Origin: Anticarsia gemmatalis
Lineage: Eukaryota; Arthropoda; Insecta; Lepidoptera; Erebidae
Length of the DNA stretch: 64,000 bases
Direction of reading: 5' to 3'
Assembly: GCF_050436995.1 (NCBI RefSeq)
Contig: NC_134756.1
Span: forward strand, 3,906,001 to 3,970,000
Made by a program: the position numbers and the translations under genes
Part shown: positions 9,960 through 22,739 of the stretch, piece after piece
How the letters are laid out: each line of letters begins with the position of its first letter
Position numbering within the stretch: the first letter of the stretch is position 1
Notes under the pieces: generated by a model
Seen by the model: only the letters and a program-made list of their open reading frames with translations
Told to the model about the DNA's origin: nothing
Database searches by the model: none

Positions 9960-12430
9960 CTATTTTCCAGGTTGGCGTCGTATTTTCACTTGATAAGATC
10001 TCGACATGATTATTTATGCGACCATTAGGGGAGGTTACCCCATCGATATGGGTCTTTATACGCGGTCTGAGTACTATTGACCACAGTGGTGGTTGGATTT
10101 ATATTGTGGGGTGTATCGTGGTTTTGTTTGATTGAATTTCAATAGCAGGTACGGGCTGGTGAAATTGGGTGAAACAATTTGCAGATTAAATGAGCTTACA
10201 GGATTCAATTCAAGGACAAGATGGAAGTCAGATCGTCTTTGATAATAATATATTATGCAGAAACTAAGTTTTTATTTCTCATTACAAAAACGTTGATAAT
10301 TTAATCACTGTATATATATAGTATATAAAAACAGTTATTGTAATAGTTACTGTTAACTTATTACTAACGTGCTAAAAGTGCGATAAGTCGCCAATGAATA
10401 AAATAAATCCAACTTGATAAGGTCTTCTAAATTCAAATCTTATTTCTTATTATTAAATGCAGACGAATTGCGAAAGGTGTCACTTTAACCAACTAAATAT
10501 ACTATAGTAAAACCATCAGACACTATCGAGGTTTGTTTATTTAATATAATGTATAGTTTTTTCTATAGCAATTTATACGAACACACGCACTTTTGTAGGT
10601 AACAGTACATAGGCCGTGAGAGTCAGATAAGTTTTTCAGTTCATTCAGTAAGTGGCCCGTGAAGCGATTTATAGTGTCTTAACTGTTCGTCCGATAGTTC
10701 GTTTGAAAGGGAAACCTTACTGTTTACTAAACAAAACTATATGGAGCTACTTAGTACCTGCTTTAGTAGTACCTTTTTATTGGCTTGTTTTAACAAGTTA
10801 TGGGGCCGATTTTATTTTGTTTTTTTACTAGGTTCACTAGTGATTTGTTTGTTTTCGTAATAAAAGTTATGTATTCTTTGTTATAACCTCGATTTTGCTT
10901 GAGGTTTTAGCACAGCTAGGTGATTGACTCAAGCATACTTTTTAATATACTTACTGTTATTAAATATAGAGTTCTTGACATATGTTACGCAAAAATTAAC
11001 AGTTATGCCAGTTTGGATAATTACTATTTTGAAATCGGGGTCTACCAAAATATAACTAAGTTTTTCTACAGAAATCTATCATTTCAACCCGGAGTTCTAT
11101 AACTTATTTCATAGAAATTAAAAGAAGACGAACATCACACTTGATTATAAAATAACGATTTAACGATTCGATTTAATCGAGTACAAACTATTCAAGAAAA
11201 TAAAAACCACAATGTAAACCAAAACTAATGTAAAACTAAATAGCCTAGTGGTTGAAGACATAAAGACTTGTTCAGTGAACAGCAGTGAACGATGTAGAGA
11301 CCTAGACATCAAATATTTGTGAACTCCACACGTAAAAGTGTGAAACAGCCAGTAAGAGCTGTGGAGCCGTGAGCTTTATTTATTTTACAACCGATTCCAA
11401 CTTACTTTCAAAGACTATTTACTTCTGAATGTGAATGTTTTTCCGAACGAATGTCCAATTTAACGAATGAGCCAAACCCTTAAGAAATGAAGTAAACTGT
11501 TATTATTGTGAGACCTCAATCAGTGAAATGAGATACTATCAATATGATTATTAGAGGAAGGTATGTCTGTTATGCTATCATGGCTAAATTAAGATGAAAT
11601 TTAACAGGAAGAGAGTTGAAGACCCGAATTCAAGCAAAGGCTGCTTTTAGTCCAGAAAAGTAATTGGAAAATCAGCTCAGTACGAAAAAAAATCTAAATT
11701 ACATGCAAGCTAAGCCATGCGGGTTAGTTAGTGTTTATATATATTGCATATATGCATAAAACATATTGCATGGAGTATACAAAAGCACATAAAGTAAGCA
11801 CTTGGTATTATTTACCAATTGCAAATTTGTTTTTTATAGGTGACCTATAAACGAAACCAGCTCACAAATACCTACTAAATACGTATTTTAACCAACATAC
11901 ACCGATGTTTATTGATGTTTGAAACAAAACCTTTGTGAAACGATGTTCAGTGCAATTTCAATAGCTAGAGACCGATAGCGATATTATGCGCTACTAAATC
12001 TCTATGCTTCCAACTCACCTATACTTTGATGCAGTGGCTATCAACATTTTTACTGTGAGAGAATAGTTAGCTGACACTGCCATCTTGTGCTCGACAACTT
12101 ACTGGATAATTAAAAAAAACAGCCATAACCACCTTATAAACCAGCCGTGCTTATAGCGATTATTAGTGTGGACTATTAATAACAATGCGGATTACAGTAT
12201 TGAAAATTGGAAAACTTAAGTAATCTATATGTAATTAAATACTATTCTAATGTTTTTTCCGTAAAATGAAAACAGCCTATAACTATTATCATGTCCTATA
12301 AGGATTTAAATAAAAAGCTTTTTTTATTTGTTTATTTTTATTATAATCCTAGCAAAAATAGCCAATTAATTATTTTATATCACAAATCCACGATCCAAAA
12401 TGTTTAGCACCGCTGTTCTAACCCTATGAT
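9960..12430. other. gene-free AT-rich stretch
   Basis: No supported gene. The small open frame at 10920-11102 starts with GTG and is AT-rich. No TATA, start codon and donor-site combination comparable to that at 38.8 kb is seen. Confidence 0.45.
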
Positions 12431-12439
12431 GAAGGTGGG

Positions 12440-12670
12440 CGGTCTGTGAGACCCGTGCAAATGAGCGCCCGAGCGCGCCTGACGAATGCACGACATTTGT
12501 TTGAAGCTCGTTTGTTAACCCGCCACCGCGCGTGGAATTACCTACATTACGCTCGCGCGATCAACTCTATTAAATTGGTCTTTCCGGCCCCCGGGCTGTG
12601 GATTTTTTGTTCGTTAAGTGCCGATATTTTGTGCAGCGATATTACAGTAGCGGAAATTGTATACTGTCAA
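12440..12670. other. GC-rich island, unassigned
   Basis: CpG-bearing words (GAGCGCCCGAGCGCGCC, CCGCCACCGCGCG, GCTCGCGCGATC) cluster in an otherwise AT-rich region. A plus-strand frame spans 12446-12679 but starts at GTG and has no recognised domain. It could be a decayed repeat, an untranslated first exon or a regulatory island; the sequence does not decide. Confidence 0.35.
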
Positions 12671-12923
12671 TTTAGTTAAACGTTAAATGCAAATGAATAT
12701 TTTATGAACAAAGCAGCCAGATTTAGTAGATGTTTTGACGAAACTGTAGTACTTGCGTAACCCCACATACACATTTTTGTAAACTTTTTTGAAAATTGAT
12801 TATCTTTTTTTATAAATGTGACTGGTCTTTGCTTTGGTGAAATTTGATTACTGTTATGTATTTAGTAGCACCCGCAAAGTTAAGCCCAATCCATTGACAG
12901 TGCCATATAGGACAATATAGGTA

Positions 12924-13180
12924 CATATCGACGGTCCCTACGTACAATAACCTAATTGCAAAACGCAAATTTTACAGGAGAGCGGTTTGAAGTTTCAATT
13001 TACATTGGAAGTGTTGTAGTTCTGGGGTTTGTCGAGTGTTGATTTAGGGTAGAATTAAAGCATTTTTACTAATTTTTTTTAATCAATCGAAAGTATATGA
13101 CAACCGGAAGGTCACGGAAACAAAAAAGACAAATCCCCTAAGTACCACTTGAGGGAATGTACGTAGGGACCGTCGATATG
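12924..13180. mobile_element. MITE-like unit with 23-base perfect inverted ends
   Basis: The 23 bases at 12924-12946 (starting CATATCGACGGTCCC) are the exact reverse complement of 13158-13180. The 211-base interior has no coding frame. No clear target duplication was found, so the class is open. A partial minus-strand open frame (13083-13280) is a by-product. Confidence 0.65.
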
Positions 13181-13766
13181 CACATGCATACATAGACTCA
13201 TAAACACATTCCTCTTCTTTGCTTCCCGCAGTCGGGTAAAAAGTAAAGAAGGAGAGGAGAACACACAAAATGACAGTCAATTAACTCAAAAATCATTTTT
13301 CACATAAAATCGAAGCATCTGACCAATCTTATATCGGCAATAATTTCCTTCGGGAAATGGTTTTAGTGAACGTCTTTTAAGTCTGAGTTCACAACGTTTT
13401 CATCGAGCGCACTCATAATAATAGATATCGTATTGAGGAGCTCATAGTCAGTTGCACTCATTCATCGGTGAACGTTCAGTGAGTTGAAAACCTCAGTTCG
13501 GTCGTTTGAATGACCGCTCGTAGATATGATGTCTGCTAAGAATTTTGCATTTGAAATAGTAAAAGGGTTATTATTTATTTTGCCATGCAAATATGTGTAT
13601 CATAAAGTGCCGAGGTTTCGTTTTCATTGGTAATTCTTAAGCTTTATAATTTAATTGTTAGTGTTTAGGTCACGACCTGTCTAAAAGGTCCAAAATTACA
13701 ACATTGGTCAACTCAGATAAAGATAAGTTAGTTTAGTGGAATCAAATCTTCTTTTTAATGTCTACT
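13181..13766. other. gene-free stretch
   Basis: No gene. A run of TCAGT/TCATT words near 13447-13500 resembles arthropod initiator motifs but has no TATA box or following coding start, so no promoter is called. Confidence 0.4.
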
Positions 13767-13920
13767 TTAAGGCCTAGTTTCACCACTAGATATCTACCAT
13801 ATACATATATGTAGATCATCAAGACCTTATTTTAACAGCTGATATCATACATTTACTGTTATTGTAAGTAACAGACATGTGATCCGGTATTTATTAATAA
13901 GGTGTAAAACTGGACCTTAA
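13767..13920. mobile_element. MITE with TTAAGG ends
   Basis: The left end TTAAGGCCTAGTTTCACC is matched in inverted order by GGTGTAAAACTGGACCTTAA at the right end; the element is 154 bases including TTAA. The subterminal AGTTTCACC word is shared with the element at 38450-38566. The interior is AT-rich and non-coding. TTAA at both borders could be the target duplication (piggyBac-like targets are TTAA), which is inference. Confidence 0.7.
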
Positions 13921-14314
13921 TTTAGATCATACTTTTAAAGGAAATCACAATTTAAAAGCAGAACAAGTACATATACCGTTTAAAAATACTTTTAGAAAAT
14001 AAGACCTCGTAATTTCACTGCAATTGTTTGTAAGACATGAGGAATGGAAGGTGGCAGGTGCAAGTGAATTGCAGGTTATTCCCAGGAGTGCTACAGCGAA
14101 ATTATTACATATTACATAAAGAATACCTCACAGCACTAAACCAGTTTATATGGAGAGTACTCACGGAACACTGCTTTATGATAACTACTGTTAATTATAC
14201 TTGGAATACTTTGAAAAGCGGGAAATAGTAGCTTTTAAGGGGTTGCTATAAAATGGTTAATATTTGCATTATGAATGTGATACATACACGATCCTTTAGG
14301 TCTTTCCACATATT

Positions 14315-14356
14315 CTTGCTTAGTTTGGAATCAAATTACTGTGTGAGTTGTTCAAT
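14315..14356. repeat. dispersed repeat fragment (same as 2770-2816)
   Basis: It matches the piece at 2770-2816 over CTTAGTTTGGAATCAAAT and GTGTGAGTTGTTCAAT. It lies within a chance open frame (14253-14534) that is therefore not taken as a gene. Confidence 0.6.
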
Positions 14357-14574
14357 TCTACTTATATTTATTAATTTAAATGCACTTCACAACTATTTAA
14401 ACAATATAGTTTACTTGTCACTTTTATATCACTGTTTTCATCCAAATAAACACCACACTTATGTATATTCTATACAAATTACATACACTTCAAAGAAAAG
14501 TTTAAAACAAATACTATTACACGATTTTTCCTAAATACCATTTCACAATCACTAACGGGTAACTGAGAGTAAAT

Positions 14575-14610
14575 AATGCAATCACTCGGTATAGTACTGA
14601 GTGAAAGAGA
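14575..14610. repeat. hairpin within a dispersed repeat
   Basis: CACTCGGTA (14583-14591) pairs with TACTGAGTG (14595-14603) with one G/T wobble and loop TAG. The same flanking words, CAATCACTC and ACTGAGTGAAAGA, recur at 43768-43800, so it is part of an interspersed family. Confidence 0.5.
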
Positions 14611-15954
14611 CAGCGATATACAAAGCGGACTGACCGATTATAACCCTCTACAGCGATGTGCAATATTTACCAGCGGTCACTATGTAGTTATATTACTTTC
14701 ATCACACACAAACACACTCACGATTCTATATTGCCAGTAATAAAACTAGAATCTAAAATTTAGTAAGTAATATTTTAAACACGAAAATGTGTGAAAATTT
14801 TTATCACTGTTCACTACTACTTCTTCACGACTGTTAAACGCAATAACGACAGGACGGATTTTTATAAAATACGGGACAAGAATACCTTTAAGCCCATGTT
14901 AACACCTTGTATACTTTTAATCTCGAAAAATTGGTCTACGTGTGAAGTTACGGGTAAAAGTAAACAACAAATACGTCAGCTCAGGTAAAACACTTGACCA
15001 CATAGTACTGACAAGTCAATGACCTCATTGCATTCTCTCATTATGCTTGCACAAAAATAATGGCCGCTGCTGTGGGCGGCAGACCGTAGAGCCTAACTAG
15101 CTTACTTTTTCTAAATAATGAGTTAACTCTTACATTAGTAACTGTTCACACGTCGTTATTACAACTGACTGTTAAACATTTATATAAAATAAAACTATAA
15201 TTATACATTTCTTTATTTTGACCTATATTTACCAACGATTTCGTTACGATTGATGCCGTTTTCCAGTGATGGGCCATTTTTAAATACATAATGAGTTAAA
15301 GATCCGTAGCAATTTCGACAAAAAGATCGAACTTCAGAGGCGAAATAACAATAGCCAGAATGCAGTGGATCCGAAATAATCAATCCCTCTGGAAGCAATA
15401 AGAGTGGCTTGACCAGCATCTTAAGCATTGCACCGTAATAATATAATTATGCACTGTTTAGTAATAACATTATTTTTACCTACAACTTGTTCGCACAAGT
15501 ATTGTGAATTATGTCATTTAGTACTATTTTTCTAAGCTTGCCATTGACAGATTAATTAACTTATCAAGAAACACAATAAACACAATACAAAGTCAACATT
15601 CTAAGTAAAAAATCTAACACGACGTTAAAAACCGGCTGCGACACGAAGACGAACGAAGGCGTAATTCAAACGGAATCTGCGGCGAATCCAATTTAGGGAA
15701 TTGAATGGATGAATGAGAACAAGAGTGTTTTATACAACAAAACATCAGAGATTCATTACGATTCCGCGTATCTAATCACCAGTCAGACGCAGACTGCGCT
15801 GAGTAATAGAAAATACGAAACGTTAGGAATAAATAGATGTGGCAACAATAATATAATTTTTTTAACATCCCTTTTTTATTTAGTGCTACAGCAGGTAATC
15901 TAGAGACTGGGCCAAATGTTACATACCGAATACGTTATCAAATATGCTGTAGAA
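14611..15954. other. gene-free stretch
   Basis: Small open frames occur on both strands but none has an ATG start with coding character. A GC-rich patch (GGCCGCTGCTGTGGGCGGC) lies at 15061-15079. No gene is called. Confidence 0.4.
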
Positions 15955-16110
15955 CATCAGCCTAGCCTTTCTTCCAACTACGCTGAAGTCGGCTTCCAGT
16001 TTCACCCGTTGCAGCTTGTCGGATCTCCAAAACCCAATTACCTGGGTACAATACCTCTTGGTAAGACTGCTTGTCGGACTTTTAGGCTTTTGGCTACTGA
16101 TATCAAAATA
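15955..16110 (-). repeat. LINE 3' tail fragment (family shared with 18225-18395)
   Basis: On the plus strand the words CAGCCTAGCCTTTCTTCCAACTA, GAAGTCGGCTTCCAGT and CAATACCTCTTGGTAAGACT follow the reverse of a well-known moth repeat whose sense strand ends with GGAAGCCGAC. Open frames on both strands here are explained by it. Confidence 0.55.
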
Positions 16111-16129
16111 TGATGTACAGTTTCTCAAA

Positions 16130-17614
16130 ATAGTTTAATCCAAATTAGTCGTTGTAATTCTGAAACTAATCTGCGCCTCAGAATATATGAACCTAGATCA
16201 AGCAGTGAGGCAGTACGTATATTTAATAATGAAATAAACTCTTTGATGTTTATCGTGGTTTGTGTAATTAATTATTATTAAAACATGACACTTTTTTGTT
16301 AAAATACATGAATATAATATATCGTGTTCATCTTCCCTCTTTCATACAACTGATACGATAACTTCCACTCAATTAAGTACTAACAGCAAACTCGAACAAG
16401 CAGAAGTAAATCCATTTTAATTATCTCACCGCATCCATCTGATTTGCCGTTCTTTAAAAGAAACAAAAGGAGCATTCAAGTGAACTCTAGGGAGTGAACG
16501 AACGAATGAATGAATGAATTGAAATATCAACGCACAATACCGATCCGTGATTTTGAGATTTGCGCACACCGCTTCGCTCGAGTACCACTCGCGGCGAGAG
16601 GGTTAATAGAATTATTTAAATGTAATGTTAAATTTATTAAGAGATGCCGTTTATGCGGGATACTTTTGGGTGTGAGAAGTTCCTCAGCTGTGAAGGGTTA
16701 AGTTGACTCGCGGTATAATGCACAGATAAAAGATAAAAAGTTAAATTCTTTAAAAGAACATAATATTGTTTACATCTAAATACAGAAGAAATAAGCAATG
16801 AGGGGGAGTTTAGGAGCAGTTATACCTAATAAATGCCCAATAAACCCACTTGTCTATTACGCTTTAATAAAAGTAGCATAATTATTTCTTAGTTTTTCAT
16901 TAATTGATCACTTTATATTACTATCTGAGTATCTTACATCAAGTAGGTAGCAATGTTTTGCAAATTTTTAAAATATGATCCACACTTCATATAGCAGCAA
17001 TGAAAGTCCAAATAAAATACGAAATCCACATAAAAACGCCTAATAAATATAATATCTGAAGTACCAATAAAATGCAAGAACCATACAAAAATACTTATAA
17101 ACATAATAAAAATACCATCAAATATACATAAATACACTCAAACACCAAAATATACATTCAAATACTTTATGAAACGTGTATTAAGAGAGCGCAAAGAATG
17201 CGGTACATAAAACACATCGTAAAACATCGGTACTGTAGTAAAATATACAGATTTGAATATATTTAAGCCATCTCGGTGCTTTTTTGTATATATTTCTCGA
17301 TAATACATCAATACGTTCCTTTTATGTTTCTTTTTGTTGAAATAGTATTGATTTCATCGGATTAGTTTGGCTTTTTGTGCTACTAGTTTTTGTCTACAAT
17401 TGCGTTCGCGTGAACTATACTTTTATAGTCTTTCGGTTACTCTAGTGCTTAAGCTATAACACTGTCAAGTTTCATCAATATCCGCTCAGTAGTTTTGGCA
17501 AAATTAAGTAACAAGAAAGTAAAAAAGTGTGAAAGTTTGAAGTCCTTCCAGATATTTAAACTTGAGCATTTATAATATTTTGCATTTTGCTATTATTATG
17601 TAATATTATATAAG
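16130..17614. other. gene-free AT-rich stretch
   Basis: It contains a short (GAAT)n run at 16503-16519 and an AT-rich quasi-repetitive tract at 17040-17160. A degenerate element tail with TCAAGTTTCATCAATATCCG and CAGTAGTTTTGG is seen near 17465-17545. No gene. Confidence 0.45.
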
Positions 17615-17748
17615 TTTTTTAATTTACTTAATACCAGCCAATAACCGATTCCCTCAACCAATTCATGCAGGAATAGAACCTACATTTTCCACGCTCCTTG
17701 GAAATAACGTGGTGGTCACCGTAACCACTGTTCTACAGACCATGGCAA
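17615..17748 (-). mobile_element. tRNA-derived SINE, diverged (family 2 or 3)
   Basis: On the minus strand a head with A-box-like TAGAACAGTGG (complement of 17725-17735) is followed by a B-box-like GGTTCTATTCC (complement of 17670-17680) at the expected spacing. Both boxes carry substitutions, so the copy is old. The tail is short and runs into AT-rich DNA. Confidence 0.55.
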
Positions 17749-18224
17749 ATGACAGCAGAGTAACTTTACAATTCACTATCTAACATTACGACGCTGTGTT
17801 CCAAAACCTTCAAAAGAAATCTACCTACTAACTATAGAGCCTAAAATACCCAAAATAAAAATCCTTATTATCTAAAACCGGGCACAATAAACTAAAGCGG
17901 TCTATTCATACCATTAGAAGCACGCTACAGAAAAAAATACTTTAATTATATCCAATGTTCCGGTGCGGTCACAAATAACCGAAAAATGACTAAAATACCG
18001 ATAAACTCGCTTTCATATCTAGATATTGCCCACAAATTACGGTAATTGTTTTGTGTTAATAACTTCGTGGCATGCTAACTTCTACAGTAGGTTTCTGTTG
18101 AATTATGTCATTTGCGCTTGAAGGGGCTTAAAGGTTCAAAATGTATAAAGAAATTAAGGTGTGTCTTGCTGTGAATTACCTTTTTACAGATCAGTATTAA
18201 AGGTGCTCATAGCCAGTAGCGTTC

Positions 18225-18395
18225 ACCGGTTCGTAAACGATCTGTGGGTTAAGCAACCAATGGCGCGGTCAGCCCATAGATGGGTCGCTTAGTGATATTT
18301 GAGCTTGGTTTCTTCGTGCTTCAGAAGGCACGTTAAGATCATACGACAGCCGGCAAACCATATCAAAGTCCTATCGCGTGGCTAGAACAGTTATA
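18225..18395 (+). repeat. LINE 3' region fragment
   Basis: CGTAAACGATCTGTGGGTTAAGCAACC, GGCGCGGTCAG and AGATGGGTCGC followed by TGCTTCAGAAGGCACGTTAA match, by recognition, the upstream part of the same moth repeat whose end is seen inverted at 15955-16110. No protein is encoded. Confidence 0.55.
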
Positions 18396-19455
18396 AAAGG
18401 TAGGTAGCTAAGCTACTAACTAAGCTAAAAAGTTAGTATTTTTTTTTTAAGTTAAATCAATTATGAACTATTGTCTACATAAAAAACTGTATAATTTTAT
18501 CAGGGAGGTGAATTTCATGTACATTTCTATGAATACTGGGAATTGATCGTAAAGAGCGGTGAATATTTCTCTGAATAGGAGAACTGAGGTTGCTCAAACA
18601 ATTTCTAGGTAGCTGTGAAACTATCAGGGAGTTCCTAGGAACTTGATGCATGAATTGCACTGGTTCAATGGATTTAATCCCTTTGACACGTGTTCCTCGC
18701 AATTATCAAAGCATTTATGTATCTAACTATAAATTAACTAAACTAAAATAATACATTTATTGTGATCCAAAAATGAATTAAGGATAAGGCGAAAAGGTAT
18801 CTTAATATGTAGCACGGATTGTCTGCTGTTATAAATGAGATGAATGTTACTCTTCCATCCCAAACTACTGAACTGATTTTTATAGGCATATAGATAATTT
18901 ATAAGTTATCTTATCCACGCAATATTCGTTTTAAATTAAAAAAAGTTATTCACACGGACGAATTTGTCAATAGAAACTAGTCTTCAACAATTCAAGCATT
19001 TGCTGAAACGTAAACACTAGGTTATCTACAGCTATATACATTACACAAAAGAAATACAGACTAAATACAAACAAACAATAAATAATAAGTCGTAACCAAA
19101 CATGCATGTAAATATTTGAATACATTAAAACTTCAGAAACGCAACTAGCATTCCCCGGCATTAAGGAGTTTTACTTATTAAACTGAAACTGAACGAAACT
19201 GCGATAATAAATATTTCGGGGCGTCTTAGGAAGTAAAATATAGACAACAATTAATTTAATTCAAGGCATGCTACTGAGGCGGAACGGTCACGCGAGACTA
19301 AGGGATTACTATCGGTTCTCGAATACAACTCACCTAAATATAGAGGAATTACAGAATAATGTGATTGCACATCAAAATAATATACCCGAAAATCTCTATT
19401 TTAACTCGTAACAACAAACTAACCATTTGACTTTTATAACTGCGTGCTGTGCCTT
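18396..19455. other. gene-free stretch
   Basis: Two minus-strand frames (18475-18702 and 18967-19161) lack domains and splice support. A degenerate element tail (CCAAACTACTGAACTGATTTT) is at 18856-18880. No gene. Confidence 0.4.
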
Positions 19456-19456
19456 C

Positions 19457-19505
19457 CTTTTTCCTACCTACCTCTGCGGGAGGAAGGCGTGTTTTTTATG
19501 TATAT
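19457..19505 (+). repeat. short dispersed repeat end
   Basis: CCTACCTCTGCGGGAGGAAGGCGTGTTTTTTATGTAT resembles a common moth repeat terminus and abuts the next element at 19506. The call is by recognition only. The key words are CTGCGGGAGGAAGGCGTG at 19473-19490. Confidence 0.45.
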
Positions 19506-19686
19506 ACTAGCTGACCCGGCAAACGTTGTTTTGCCATAAAAAATAAATAAAAAAACATTGTCCAGCGGAGAAAATTGTGAATCTAAACCATTCTCAGATC
19601 CCCTTGAACACACAAAATTTCATCAAAATCGGTCCAGTCGTTTAAGAGGAGTTCACACACTTACAGAAGAATTATATATATAAAGA
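19506..19686 (+). repeat. interspersed element starting ACTAGCTGACCCG
   Basis: This is a sister copy of 2843-3044, with the same start, the same AAATCGGTCCAGTCGTTTAA word and the same AGAATTATATATATAAAGAT end; one internal segment is shorter. Two copies with identical ends support a discrete family. Confidence 0.75.
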
Positions 19687-20142
19687 TGTATGTACTGTGC
19701 CTTACAGTAAACGAAACCTCTAAACAATTGCTCACCAATTTTCAAAAAGTAGTATTTTTATTCTTCTACTGAATTATTTTACAAAAGAAAAGGGAAAATT
19801 AGCAATGATCAGACAGACGTTGTACTAGCGACAATGCTAAAACCAGTTGCAGTCAACTCACTTTCAATTTCAAATCGAGTTCTCATAGTACCCATCAGCG
19901 ACTTATCTGGAAATTAAAACTTTGCCGGGTAACAAAACAATTTGAATGTCAATGCGGACAAAATGGCCGCCAGCGTTTCCACGGTTAACACAGGGTCATT
20001 ATTGTTAACATGAGTTCGTAACACTGTTACATGACAGTACTGAAACAGATTTTACTGAATTTTCTTTACTAATATCTAATGCCAGCTTTTATGTCAAATT
20101 TGATGGTGGAAGATTTATGTTTGCTTATACGACATAATTTAC

Positions 20143-20349
20143 ATAAATTTAACCCATAACTGTACCACTGCTGGGCAAGGGTCTCTTAACGGAATAAGGA
20201 GGGGTTCAAGTCCAATGCGTAGGCCAAGTGCAACTTGAGGACTTTGTAATCGATCAAAAACTATGTTAAATAACTCTGGTATGCAAAAATTACATCACGA
20301 TGAATTTCTTCACCGTTGAAACAATTGATAATAATTTCTAATACACACA
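20143..20349 (-). repeat. SINE copy (family 1), head missing
   Basis: The plus strand shows CACTGCTGGGCAAGGGTCTC, GGAGGGGTTCAAGTCC, GTAGGCCAAGTGC, CACGATGAATTTCTTCACCG and CTAATACACACA in SINE order. The tRNA-like head is gone and a T-run follows at 20350. Confidence 0.7.
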
Positions 20350-20672
20350 GATTTTTTTTTCTAGTTAAGTACTATACTAAATTTATTCAGCATTTACTTC
20401 TAAAATGGTTTTAACGTAGTTGAATAAGAATAGAATATTCTTGCCACCTGCAATTTCAGTCAAATTAAATTTTATAGCCCCAGCTAAGAATCGAATCTAA
20501 GGTAGTACCAGGGGGGTTCCACTCCGCAGAGTAGGTATGATCGGCCGCCGGGCCGCATATGCGGCCTATCTCAGTAGGTTGCCACTCGGCGCGCTCGCTG
20601 GCCGCGTCGCGCGATTTAGTGCTAGCTACACTTATCTATTTTCTTAACCTGTTTTCTGTTTAAATAAAAAAA

Positions 20673-20767
20673 ATGTCAACTAAACAACAAAAATCCCGTA
20701 AAAAAGCTAAAAGATACTGTAGTGTTTATGTGTGAACAAAGACAATACGGAATCGAAAATATCATAA
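20673..20767 (+). pseudogene. broken THAP-like N-terminus in GC-rich setting
   Basis: An ATG at 20673 opens a lysine-rich frame that reads RYCSVY before a stop at 20733. Shifting frame across about 20730-20734 continues with a Cys and then NKDNTESKIS before a further stop. THAP domains start with C-x(2-4)-C followed by Asn/Ser-rich and Ser-Phe-His residues, so this looks like the first 25 or so residues of a THAP protein, broken by a small indel. Flanking GC-rich tracts at 20510-20630 (with the palindrome GGCCGCATATGCGGCC, 20551-20566) and 21085-21150 may be the ends of the host element. P-element-type transposases carry THAP domains, but no transposase core is seen. It could also be chance, given the short length. 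Confidence 0.3.
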
Positions 20768-21505
20768 TAATATAATAAATATATAAATATCATTTTTTAA
20801 TATCGTCGGCGCAATCCACGGAATACCTATTAAAAAAGTGGCGGCGGCCAATCGTTCGTTCTATTCGCTTCTTTGATTTTACCTATAGTAAAGTTATGTT
20901 AGTAAAGCTACCTATATTTATTTAATGGTCAGACAGCAATACAATTATAATTTTATTTTATAATGGTTAATGGATTTTTCAGACACTATTAGGAACAGAT
21001 TAACATGTTTTGAAGTATTGTATTTGCATAGGTACACACTGTTCTCTTTATTGATTTCTTTTAATATTTATATCGACTAGTGATAACCCTGTGTTCCGGC
21101 GGTGAAACCGGAGACGCGCGGCGATACCCAATGGAGTATGAACGCTCGCGCAGCGCGATAAGTTTCAATTTCGTGTGGCAGTCGTTAGTGTAGGTAATTT
21201 TTTATGCCTAAACTTCACTTTTGTTCGGAAGTGGACCTTCTGTACGGTAGTACTATTACTTATTCTGTGGTAGTACTTACTAAGCTGAAATTTTCAGAGG
21301 CTTTCCAATAATCAAATAATTCAACAGGTGGACAAAGCAAACTGAAAACTTCGATTCAAATTCTGTAAATAATCTATTTTCATCAAATAACGGATAGGAA
21401 AAAATCTTGGCATGTTTCAATGTGAAAAAAGAGAAAGGAAATGCCAGTCTACATTGCTAACTGGATTCGAGAACAATTGGATTAAGTACACCTTTATCTT
21501 TAACT

Positions 21506-21580
21506 AGCTTTTGCTTGCGATTCGCCCGCGGGGTAAAAATCCTATGTGTTAATCCAGGTATGGGTAAGGGTATACAGTAT
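21506..21580 (+). repeat. interspersed element 5' fragment
   Basis: CTAGCTTTTGCTTGCGATTCGCCCGCGGGGTAAA followed by CCTATGTGTTAATCCAGG resembles the start of a very common moth repeat (key words TTTGC at 21509 and CGCCCGCG at 21525). It breaks off after GGGTAAGGGTATAC. Confidence 0.5.
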
Positions 21581-22739
21581 CCGTAAGCCACATGTTATAA
21601 AATGCGCTTCATAGTTCTTTACGTGAAAAAGTAAGAAACATATACCTATCTTCACAAAATTTCGTATGACATTAGTGGATATTAAGATGCTTTTCCCTAG
21701 ATTGACAACGCAACACAACAGTAATGAAAAATTGTCTCTAAACCAGTCCTCACAGAAATGGTATTTACAAACAGTATAAATTAACACAATGCACAAAATT
21801 CCCAGTTGATTGTTTTTAGCACCTAAAAACATAGTAGACTAGTACTAAGAATATCTTTTAAAAAACCTATCTTTACATAGAACCATTGCAATCTCTTCTT
21901 GTAAACCACACATACACGTACCACGTAATTAACATCCCACACCGAGATCCTATCGTATATTACCGAGTGCAATAAACACTGGTGTTCCACCACTGCACTC
22001 CGCCTATATAATCCTTACATACACAGCGATGTATACACTGCTTCTCGGATATGCAGCAATAATTATAGCGTCGTAGTAGCGATGTATGAGATGATATCGG
22101 CTTAGAACTGAGACTGTTAATGAAGTGCGGAGATAACTAACGAATAATGATTCATGTTTGTTTTGTTTATGAAGCTATTGTACTCTTACATTTGTAGGTT
22201 ATGTGCAAAAGGTTTTGAACGTGAAGAAATAGCTCAGATTGCCATAGACGAATGTATATGTTGTGGGGCTCTAAGATATTTTTCTTTTTAATTTTGATTT
22301 TGACGAAAACTTTTAACGCTTGGCTGGATAGTTGATTCCTTAACATCAAATTTGTGCTCAAATAAAGATACAAAATTGGTATAAAATGATCTGACTTCTC
22401 AAAGAAGTTTGAATTATAATCAAAATTCACTTATATGTAACGCTTTACTCAACCTTTCTTTTGGAATGATTATGTGGAATTTCGCTAATAAGTCTCTATA
22501 ACCAGTATTCAATCTGCTCAATTTTCATAAGCAAATAAATATATTTTGTGTGTTCTCCAGTCTACAGATTTAGTTAACCAAGATGCAAACAATATAAGAA
22601 TTTGTCAGTGAAAGTAAATCGTGAACAATTAATTAATAAATATTACACACTTAATTAACTTAATTCTCATAAAATCTTTGAAAGTTAAAACCACTATTTA
22701 ATCATACAAGTTCCGAAGCTGCAAGCAAAGGCCATTGAG
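21581..22739. other. gene-free stretch
   Basis: The minus-strand frames at 21542-21832 and 22167-22430 are hydrophobic, low-complexity reading frames without domains. The first overlaps the element fragment at 21506-21580. No gene is called. Confidence 0.4.
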
